Shown here piece by piece: positions 57,946 to 64,000 of a DNA stretch of 64,000 bases (within the stretch, counting starts at the first letter, position 1; the number at the start of each line of letters is the position of its first letter). This stretch comes from CAYMCO01 sp964388955 (GTDB taxonomy: Bacteria; Chloroflexota; Anaerolineae; Anaerolineales; E44-bin32): the NCBI GenBank assembly GCA_964388955.1, contig CAYMCO010000018.1, forward strand, positions 39,144 to 103,143, given 5' to 3'. A program made the translations under genes and the position numbers. A model generated the notes under the pieces. It did no database searches. It was not told the DNA's origin and worked only from the letters and a program-made list of their open reading frames with translations.

Positions 57946-60573
57946 ATGTCCGATCGAATTATCCTGAAGCTCGACGAGGATCGCGCAACGCTGGGATTCG
58001 TGGGAGGAAAGGGTGCCTCGCTCGCCAGGTTGATGAACGCCGGGCTGCCCGTACCGGAGGGATTCCATATCACCACCCAGGCCTACCGCAGATTCGTCGA
58101 GGAGAACGATCTCGCCCCTGTCATCGAGGGCGCGCTGCGCAAAATCGACCTGGAGAGGCCATCCACCCTGGAGCACGCGGCGGCAGAAATCCAAGAGGCC
58201 TTCATGTCCGCGTCGATCCCGGAGGATGTCGCAAGCGCCATCGTCGGCGCATACGGAGATCTAGCCGGGCGGCGCCCCGCTGTGGCTGTGCGCTCCTCCG
58301 CGACCGCGGAGGACCTGCCCGAGGCCTCCTTTGCGGGCCAGCAGGAGAGCTTCCTGAACGTCAGCGGGGCGGATCGATTGCTCGAGGCGGCGCAGAAATG
58401 CTGGAGCAGCCTGTGGACCGCGCGGGCCATCGGCTATCGCGCCCAGCGGGAAATTGGGAACGATGGCATCGCCCTGGCGATCGTGGTGCAGAAGCTGGTG
58501 CCAGCTGAAGTTGCTGGGGTTCTCTTCACGGCGAACCCGAGGGACGGGAATAGAACCCAGGTCCAAATCAGCGCCGCATGGGGTCTCGGCGACGCGGTGG
58601 TCGGCGGGCGGGTCACTCCAGATGACTACACCGTCGACAAGGAGACAGGGACAGTCATTCGCCAGGAAATCGCAGACAAGCAAGTCATGACCGTCCGCGC
58701 CGGCGGCGCGATCGAAGACCGGCCTGTGCCCGAGAACTTGCGGCGGGTATCATCCCTTGAAGAGCATGACATTCAAGAGCTCACCCGATTGGGGGGCAAA
58801 ATCGAAGCGCTGTTCGGAATGCCGATGGATATTGAGTGGGCCCTCGCCGATGGCAAAGTCGCCATCCTGCAAGCCAGGCCGATCACCGGCCTTCCGGAGG
58901 CGATTCTGCCTCCACCCGAGGAGTGGGAGCCCCCTCGTCCCAAGGGCCGGTACATGCGCGCCAGCATCATCGACTTCATGCCCGATCCGCTATCGCCGCT
59001 CTTCGCGACCTGGGGCATCCCCATCTACAACGAGTCCCTGCAGCAGATGATGGCCGAATTCACCGAGTCGGATGCGGCCAGCTTTCCACAAGACCTCACC
59101 ATCACCATACACGACTATGCGTATTTCAGCGCCGGCTATTCGGCCGGAGAGTGGTGGGCGCTTCTCTCCAAACTCGCTCCTCGCCTACCCGGGCTGATCC
59201 GGAACGGCCCCAACCACTTTCGCGAGACAGCGCTACCCGAATATCGTGAGAAGGTGGAAGCCTTGAAGAGTGCTCCCCCTGGGGGCATGAAGGCGGGGGA
59301 AATATGGCGGGATGCCGAGGGGTTGATCGCCGCGGCCATGTATCACCTGTCTGTATTGCAGGTCGACACCCTGGGGGCATCAGCCGGAAGCGAAGGTCTC
59401 TTCACCGCCGTCTATAACCGGTTCTTTCGGCGGGACGGGGATCCTCCGGCGCCGACCTTCGTCATGGGCTACGACACCACTCCCATCCGCTCCGAGAAAT
59501 CCCTATACGACTTGGCGCAGTGGGTGATGCTGCGGCCGGCACTCTCGAATTTTCTCGTGAACGTCAATGGGGATGATATCGCCGAGCGGCTTTCCGGGAT
59601 GGCGCCCCCCGAGAATGTTCCCGCGGAGCTTTGGATGGAGTGGGAAAGACGCTTGGACGCCCATTTCGAAAGCTATGGCCACATTCTCTACGATCTGGAT
59701 TTCTCCAAACCGGTTCCCGCCGAGGATCCGAAGCCGGAACTGGAGACGATCAAGATGTATATCCGTGGAGAGGGAGCCAACCCTCACGAACGACAGCGAC
59801 GTCTGGCGCGCAATCGCGAGCAGGCCACGGCGAAATTGCTGGAGCGCGCTCGCGGGCTGCGCGGATGGGCCGTGCGGATGGCGCTCGGTTGGGCACAGTC
59901 CCTTGCCGAGGTGCGTGAGGACAGCGTCGCTTCGATCGGTCTTTCCTATCCCCGATTGCGATCGCTGCTGAAGGAACTCGGCCGGCGTTTGCAAGCGAGC
60001 GGCGCGATTCGCCGACCTGAAGACATCTTTTGGCTGGAAAAGGGGGAGATCGAGGGTCGCTTGTTGGAGGCGGTGGAGCGAGGCGCCCAACTCAAACCCA
60101 TGGAACAGGTGATACAGGAAAGAAAAGAACTCCGGCGCGCCGAGGACAGGGTGATTCCGCCGACGCAGATTCCCCAGTCGGACACCTTCATGGGCATCCC
60201 CATCGAGGCCTTTGTCCCCGGAGAAGGCGAGCCTGAGGGCGAGCGCCTGAAAGGTGTGGGGGCCAGCGGGGGAGTCGTGAGCGGCGTGGCGTTTGTCCTC
60301 CATGGCCCGGAGGATTTCGACCAGATGAAGCGCGGCGGCATACTGGTCGCCAAGCTGACCACCCCGGCGTGGACACCGCTTTTCGCGATGGCCGGCGGCG
60401 TGGTGACAGACATCGGGGGCCCACTGAGCCACGGATCGATCGTGGCCCGGGAGTACGGGATCCCGGCCGTCCTGGGCACAGGGGCCGCCACGCGCCTCAT
60501 CGAGAGCGGTCAGGAAATCACGGTAGACGGTGATGCCGGATACGTAGTTCTTGCTTCGGAGAAACCGGGCTGA
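57946..60573 (+). CDS. PEP/pyruvate-utilising ATP-grasp protein, rifampin phosphotransferase-like
   Basis: 875 residues. N-terminal ATP-grasp domain (GFVGGKGASLARLMNAGLPV; RPAVAVRSSATAEDLPEASF; AGVLFTANPRDG; MDIEWALADGKVAILQARPI) to about residue 320. A central domain of about 430 residues starts at FMPDPLSPLFATWGIP. A C-terminal swivelling His domain carries GGPLSHGSIVAREYGIPAVL with the phospho-carrier His. The His domain is at the very end, so the PEP-binding barrel of PEP synthase is missing; this domain order and length are those of rifampin phosphotransferase (Rph). GGAGGAAAA precedes the ATG. The following MFS exporter supports a drug-related role; the true substrate is untested. Confidence 0.8.
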   Translation: MSDRIILKLDEDRATLGFVGGKGASLARLMNAGLPVPEGFHITTQAYRRFVEENDLAPVIEGALRKIDLERPSTLEHAAAEIQEAFMSASIPEDVASAIVGAYGDLAGRRPAVAVRSSATAEDLPEASFAGQQESFLNVSGADRLLEAAQKCWSSLWTARAIGYRAQREIGNDGIALAIVVQKLVPAEVAGVLFTANPRDGNRTQVQISAAWGLGDAVVGGRVTPDDYTVDKETGTVIRQEIADKQVMTVRAGGAIEDRPVPENLRRVSSLEEHDIQELTRLGGKIEALFGMPMDIEWALADGKVAILQARPITGLPEAILPPPEEWEPPRPKGRYMRASIIDFMPDPLSPLFATWGIPIYNESLQQMMAEFTESDAASFPQDLTITIHDYAYFSAGYSAGEWWALLSKLAPRLPGLIRNGPNHFRETALPEYREKVEALKSAPPGGMKAGEIWRDAEGLIAAAMYHLSVLQVDTLGASAGSEGLFTAVYNRFFRRDGDPPAPTFVMGYDTTPIRSEKSLYDLAQWVMLRPALSNFLVNVNGDDIAERLSGMAPPENVPAELWMEWERRLDAHFESYGHILYDLDFSKPVPAEDPKPELETIKMYIRGEGANPHERQRRLARNREQATAKLLERARGLRGWAVRMALGWAQSLAEVREDSVASIGLSYPRLRSLLKELGRRLQASGAIRRPEDIFWLEKGEIEGRLLEAVERGAQLKPMEQVIQERKELRRAEDRVIPPTQIPQSDTFMGIPIEAFVPGEGEPEGERLKGVGASGGVVSGVAFVLHGPEDFDQMKRGGILVAKLTTPAWTPLFAMAGGVVTDIGGPLSHGSIVAREYGIPAVLGTGAATRLIESGQEITVDGDAGYVVLASEKPG

Positions 60574-60629
60574 CCCGCTCATTCGCGCCTCAAGCCCGGC
60601 GCCTGCGAGATAGATTTGGAGCCTCTCCC

Positions 60630-61826
60630 GTGAAATCCAACAACCGCAGACATCTCCTCGTGCTGTCCTTTACCCTGGTTGTCGTCACCCTGGGTTTCGG
60701 CTTGGTCATGCCCATCATCCCCTTCTACATGGAGCAGCTCGGAGCCGGTGGCACAGAACTCGGGCTGCTGGTGGCCTCCTACGCGGTGATGCGGTTGATC
60801 TTCGGCCCGATCTGGGGGAGCCTCTCGGATCGGGTAGGTCGCAAACCGATCCTGTCGATCGGCGTGCTCGGATATGGGATCACCATGGTGGGCTTCGGCA
60901 TGGCGACCGAGCTGTGGATGATGTTCGCGGCCCGCATCCTTGCCGGCGTGCTTTCCTCCGCCACCTCCCCGACCACCATGGCCTATATCAGCGACAGCAC
61001 CTCAGAGGAGGACCGCGGCGGAGGCATGGGAATCCTGGGCGCGGCTGCAGGAACCGGAACTATTTTCGGACCTGCGTTGGGCGGGCTGCTCGCACAAGGC
61101 TCCCTCTCGACCCCCTTCTTTGTCGCCGGCGGTCTCTCCGTGCTCGCACTGGCGCTGATCTATTTGCTTCTTCCGGAATCACTGGGGGAGGATGAGCGAC
61201 AAAGCCCAGCCTCCGGCCAATCTCTATTGGATCTCCGCGCTTGGGGCGAGGCGCTCTTCAGCCCGGTGGGGCCAATGCTGATGATGGCCTTCATCGCCAC
61301 AGGCGGGATGATGATCTCTTACGGGATTCTCGGCTTGTACGCGCTGGAACGCTTCGGTCTCGGCACCGAAGGGGTCGGTGTGGTCTTCACCGTGCTCGGT
61401 CTGGTCACTGCTGCCGGCCAGGGGCTGCTCGTCGGCCCGCTGACCAAGCGCCTCGGAGATGCAAAAGTGATCCGGATGGGATTCCTGCTCTCCGGCCTGG
61501 GCCTGCTCACGGTGATGTTGGCCGACCGATATATGCTCCTCTTGCTCTCTGTCGGGTTCTTCAGCCTCTGCAACGCCGTGCTCATCCCATCGATCACGTC
61601 CCTGACTTCAAAACGCGCTACCTTGAGCCAAGGGGTGACCATGGGCCTGAGCAACTCATTCATCAGCCTGGGACGCATCTTCGGCCCCACACTTGGCGGG
61701 CCGACCTTCGATCTGAATTGGAATCTGCCGTTCCTGATCGGAGCGGGGATCATGATCATCGGATTCTTCTGGGGGGTGCGCGGTGAGGCCGCAGGGGCCC
61801 CTTCTGCGGAAACCGGGCATCAATAG
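60630..61826 (+). CDS. MFS drug-efflux-type transporter
   Basis: 398 residues, 12 predicted helices. Motif A between helices 2 and 3 is GSLSDRVGRKPIL (about residue 63), and the motif C-like GAAAGTGTIFGPALGGLL is near residue 137. These fit proton-coupled drug exporters (DHA1 type, relatives of TetA and Bmr). It follows the rph-like gene after 56 bases and ends in a strong terminator, so the two genes form one operon. Export of the compound that the partner enzyme modifies is a reasonable inference. Confidence 0.88.
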   Translation: MKSNNRRHLLVLSFTLVVVTLGFGLVMPIIPFYMEQLGAGGTELGLLVASYAVMRLIFGPIWGSLSDRVGRKPILSIGVLGYGITMVGFGMATELWMMFAARILAGVLSSATSPTTMAYISDSTSEEDRGGGMGILGAAAGTGTIFGPALGGLLAQGSLSTPFFVAGGLSVLALALIYLLLPESLGEDERQSPASGQSLLDLRAWGEALFSPVGPMLMMAFIATGGMMISYGILGLYALERFGLGTEGVGVVFTVLGLVTAAGQGLLVGPLTKRLGDAKVIRMGFLLSGLGLLTVMLADRYMLLLLSVGFFSLCNAVLIPSITSLTSKRATLSQGVTMGLSNSFISLGRIFGPTLGGPTFDLNWNLPFLIGAGIMIIGFFWGVRGEAAGAPSAETGHQ

Positions 61827-61853
61827 AGTAGCTTGAACCATCCAGAGATGGGA

Positions 61854-61892
61854 GGATGGCGACATCAGGAGTCGCCATCCTTCTCTTCTGTT
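61854..61892 (+). terminator. Rho-independent terminator of the rph-like/MFS operon
   Basis: Perfect 10-bp stem GGATGGCGAC (61854-61863) with GTCGCCATCC (61871-61880), 7-base loop, followed by TTCTCTTCTGTT. It lies 28 bases after the MFS stop. Confidence 0.88.
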
Positions 61893-61972
61893 CCTCCGAA
61901 GGCCGATAAGCCGAGGAGCTTCGCCTCCAAGACCCTCCGGGATGCTCCCCGCAGGTGAAATGAGATTAGGAG

Positions 61973-62001
61973 ATCACTCGTCGGCTGCGCCGCCTCATGA
62001 T
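61973..62001. repeat. Short imperfect palindrome, possible repeat element
   Basis: ATCACTCGTCGGC-tgc-GCCGCCTCATGAT forms an imperfect stem. It lies between the MFS terminator and the folE stop. No second copy was found in the window by eye, so its repeat nature is only suspected. Confidence 0.3.
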
Positions 62002-62038
62002 GGCAGAGAGCTGTGTGCCGGATGCGGCCAGGCGGCAC

Positions 62039-62695
62039 CTACTTCCCAATCAACCGATAGAACTCGTCGCGCAACTCGCGGTCCGTCCGGAATTCGCCTC
62101 GCTGTGAAGTGGTGGTCATATTCACCCCATGCTTCTTCACACCGCGCAGGGTCGCGCAGCTATGCTGGCCTTGAACCACGACCATCACGCCGCGGGGGTC
62201 AATAGCATCCATCAGCGCATCGGCGATCTGGTTGGTCAACCGCTCCTGGACCTGCAAACGGCGTGCAAACATGTCCACAATGCGAGGGATTTTGCTCAGG
62301 CCGACGACTTTCCGGCCGGGCAGATAGGCGACATGCGCTCTGCCGGTGAAGGGCAGCATGTGGTGTTCACATGTGGAGCTGTATTCGATATCCGAAACGA
62401 CGACCATCTCGCCTTCGCCATACTCGACGTCAAACATGGCACCATTAAGGATTGTTTCCACATCCTGTCCATATCCCTCCAACAGCTCCGAGTACGCCTT
62501 CGCCACCCGGTGCGGTGTGCGTTTGAGGCCCTCTCGCTCCGGATCCTCGCCGACGTTTCTCAGGATGCAATACACCGCCTCCTCGATCTCGCCCTCAGGG
62601 CTCAAGACGAGATTTGCGGTTTGCTTCTCGATCGCTAAGGACCCCTCTTCGGTTTGAACGCGCCCGTTCGGTCGCTCCATGATCTTCTCCATAGC
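62039..62695 (-). CDS. folE: GTP cyclohydrolase I
   Basis: 218 residues from ATG 62695 (GGAGGGG nine bases upstream), normal for FolE; an open extension of 74 codons upstream is not family-like. Converts GTP to dihydroneopterin triphosphate (folate, tetrahydropterin or queuosine precursor). Signatures: AVYCILRNVGEDPEREGLKR, TPHRVAKAYSELLEGY, SSTCEHHMLPFTGRAHVAYL (zinc Cys/His), VGLSKIPRIVDMFARRLQVQ, and HSCATLRGVKKHG with the second zinc Cys. All catalytic residues are present. The 267-base gap upstream holds no gene. Confidence 0.96.
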   Translation of the reverse strand, partial: AMEKIMERPNGRVQTEEGSLAIEKQTANLVLSPEGEIEEAVYCILRNVGEDPEREGLKRTPHRVAKAYSELLEGYGQDVETILNGAMFDVEYGEGEMVVVSDIEYSSTCEHHMLPFTGRAHVAYLPGRKVVGLSKIPRIVDMFARRLQVQERLTNQIADALMDAIDPRGVMVVVQGQHSCATLRGVKKHGVNMTTTSQRGEFRTDRELRDEFYRLIGK

Positions 62696-62962
62696 CGTAC
62701 GCCCCTCCAGAACTTGCCCTGCCAACTGCGTCTCGATCCGCGGGTCTCGCAGGGGTTGTTCCAACTCACCTTTCTCGTCCACCACTTTAGACGCGCGTTG
62801 AGCGCCCCATCTTACCGTCGAATTCGGCACGATCCGATCCGGGCATCCCTCCGGCTGAATGCGAATCTCCAGCGAGCGCAGTTCAGATGCAAAGGGCGCC
62901 GGTTCCTTCATGCTCATCGATCCTGATGTGCTCGGACAGCTCCTCCCCCGCGCTTCCGGAGC

Positions 62963-63688
62963 CTACTCATTCACCTGGATTAGTATGATGTATCGATTCC
63001 CGAACAAAGGCCCAACTTCGATGCCCAGCCGCCGATAGACGTTCGGCGGGATGCCGATATCTGCCAGAAACAACTCTCCCTCCGCTCGGCGAAGTCCCGT
63101 CTTGGGAAGGCCCAAGGTCAGAGTTCTCTCCGGATGAATAGCTGTACCCGGCCGATTGCCCGTCGAGGCATCCAGCCCTGAGGGGAGATCCAGGGCAAGC
63201 ACCCGCGTCGGGATTTGATTGGAGATGGCGATCAACTCAGCGATCCGCCCCCTGGGCGCTCCGCGCAGGCTGTAACCAAGCAAGGCGTCAACTACGAGAT
63301 CCGATCCACCGACAAGCCCCTCCGCCGAAAAGGGATTCGCGGCGACGAGGCCAGAGCGCTCGAGCACACGGTACTGGGACCGGGCGGGGCCACGGAGCTG
63401 CTCCGGATCCCTGTTCAACAGCAAATTCACCTTGATGCCCCGGTTGTGGAGGTGCCGGGCGCAGCAGATGCCGCCACCGCCGTTCCCTCCGGGTCCGGCC
63501 ATGATCGTCACTTCACCAGCAGCCCCCCCGAGCATATCCATCGCTGTGCGGGCCAAGCTTCTCCCCGCATTCTCCATCATCTGGAGCACCCCCAGACCGA
63601 ACTCCTCCACGGCCACTCGATCCACTTCCCTCATCTGTTCCCCGGTCACCGCGGGAATGGCCTGTCCAGCGTCTGTTCTGAACATCAT
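62963..63688 (-). CDS. nnrE: NAD(P)H-hydrate epimerase (YjeF N-terminal domain)
   Basis: 241 residues from ATG 63688 (or 63685), with AGGAGGAGAG upstream. YjeF_N domain features: IPAVTGEQMREVDRVAVEEF, GVLQMMENAGRSLAR, TIMAGPGGNGGGGICCARHL (Gly-rich nucleotide loop), SDLVVDALLGYSLRGAPRG with the catalytic Asp, and LALDLPSGLDASTGNRPG. It epimerises damaged NAD(P)HX for repair by NnrD. Unlike many bacterial versions it has no fused dehydratase (NnrD) domain. The last 285 bases of the window, to its right, show no gene. Confidence 0.92.
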   Translation of the reverse strand: MMFRTDAGQAIPAVTGEQMREVDRVAVEEFGLGVLQMMENAGRSLARTAMDMLGGAAGEVTIMAGPGGNGGGGICCARHLHNRGIKVNLLLNRDPEQLRGPARSQYRVLERSGLVAANPFSAEGLVGGSDLVVDALLGYSLRGAPRGRIAELIAISNQIPTRVLALDLPSGLDASTGNRPGTAIHPERTLTLGLPKTGLRRAEGELFLADIGIPPNVYRRLGIEVGPLFGNRYIILIQVNE

Positions 63689-63715
63689 TGCGTCTCTCTC
63701 CTCCTGCAGCTCCAT

Positions 63716-64000
63716 TGGCCCTGCACGCAGCCCTACCGTCCCACTGTCAGCATCTATTGGCAGGATCTACCGCGTCGACGTCTCCCGACGACGGTCGAAC
63801 CGTTTCACCCAGGATACCCCAACCTCTCATTCGCATCGCATGAGATCACTATCTCGCCCAGGGACTTCGCCCCCTCAGGGTGAGGGTCGTCAGCCTCGCC
63901 TATCCGGGAGAATGGGTGCGTTCCATCCTGGGAGGCGACCTGACGCGGCAGACTCGTACCTGCCGCACCCTGTCAACAACACAGGCCAGGCCTCTCGATA
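63716..64000. other. Right edge of window, no gene recognised
   Basis: 285 bases upstream of nnrE; no open frame with a recognisable product, and no clear promoter was identified. Confidence 0.4.

Noticed and set aside
57946..60573. Phosphoenolpyruvate synthase (ppsA) call
   Set aside because: The His domain is at the C-terminal end and the PEP-binding barrel is absent; a 430-residue unrelated central domain is present instead.
62696..62917. 74-residue N-terminal extension of folE
   Set aside because: Not similar to FolE proteins, and a good ribosome site precedes the internal ATG at 62695.

Overview
The window reads as a chromosomal segment of a high-GC, Gram-variable environmental bacterium. 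The best guess is Chloroflexota (Anaerolineae-like). The reasons are the MalT-type LuxR regulator, the BTAD/SARP regulator, the aerobic molybdenum-hydroxylase operon, the LigD remains and a dispersed palindromic GGCGCAGCATGCTGCGCC element. This assignment is inference; no rRNA or other phylogenetic marker was found. No tRNA, rRNA, CRISPR array or insertion sequence was recognised.

Left part (1-14.5 kb, all minus strand): one long catabolic operon. It opens with an IclR-family regulator behind a strong promoter, with four 10-bp repeats just downstream of the predicted transcription start. Two complete three-subunit molybdenum hydroxylase sets follow in mirror order (large-FAD-FeS, then FAD-FeS-large). 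Then come a hydantoinase/dihydropyrimidinase, an aspartate-carbamoyltransferase-type enzyme, and the binding protein and permeases of a Liv-type ABC importer that runs off the left edge. A carbamate kinase lies at 23.6 kb. Together these suggest uptake and oxidation of an N-heterocycle, ring opening to a ureido compound, and possibly ATP recovery through carbamoyl phosphate.

Middle-left (14.5-24.7 kb): small genes of mixed type. These are a DUF1059 protein, a TetR regulator, a decayed LigD (phosphoesterase and ligase parts broken, polymerase part intact), a DUF421 membrane protein, an overlapping DegV-PlsY pair, an alpha/beta hydrolase, a cyclopropane-fatty-acid synthase and carbamate kinase.

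Centre (25.2-46.7 kb, all minus strand): an extracellular contractile injection system (eCIS, Afp/PVC/MAC type). It has an AAA+ ATPase, four proteins with a shared N-terminal LQRxxGN motif (two unknown, one NlpC/P60-like cysteine hydrolase, one DUF4157 metallopeptidase-like), PAAR tip, DUF4255 cap, one sheath, two tube proteins, chaperone-like small proteins, LysM hub, VgrG-like spike, gp25, baseplate J and an FHA-tail protein I fusion. A SARP-type regulator with its own promoter lies directly upstream. No capsid, terminase or T6SS membrane complex is present, and no tape measure or fibre gene is recognisable. This is the most interesting part of the window.

Right part (46.9-64 kb): a glycosyltransferase overlapping a flippase-like membrane protein, a GH38 alpha-mannosidase-like enzyme, a GAF-GGDEF diguanylate cyclase and the GTPase YchF. 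Next is a regulator/efflux module (MalT-type LuxR protein, inverted repeat and promoter, small protein, rifampin-phosphotransferase-like enzyme, MFS exporter, strong terminator). GTP cyclohydrolase I and NAD(P)HX epimerase end the window.

Start codons were chosen by hand from ribosome-binding sites and overlaps, so many differ from the longest possible frame.
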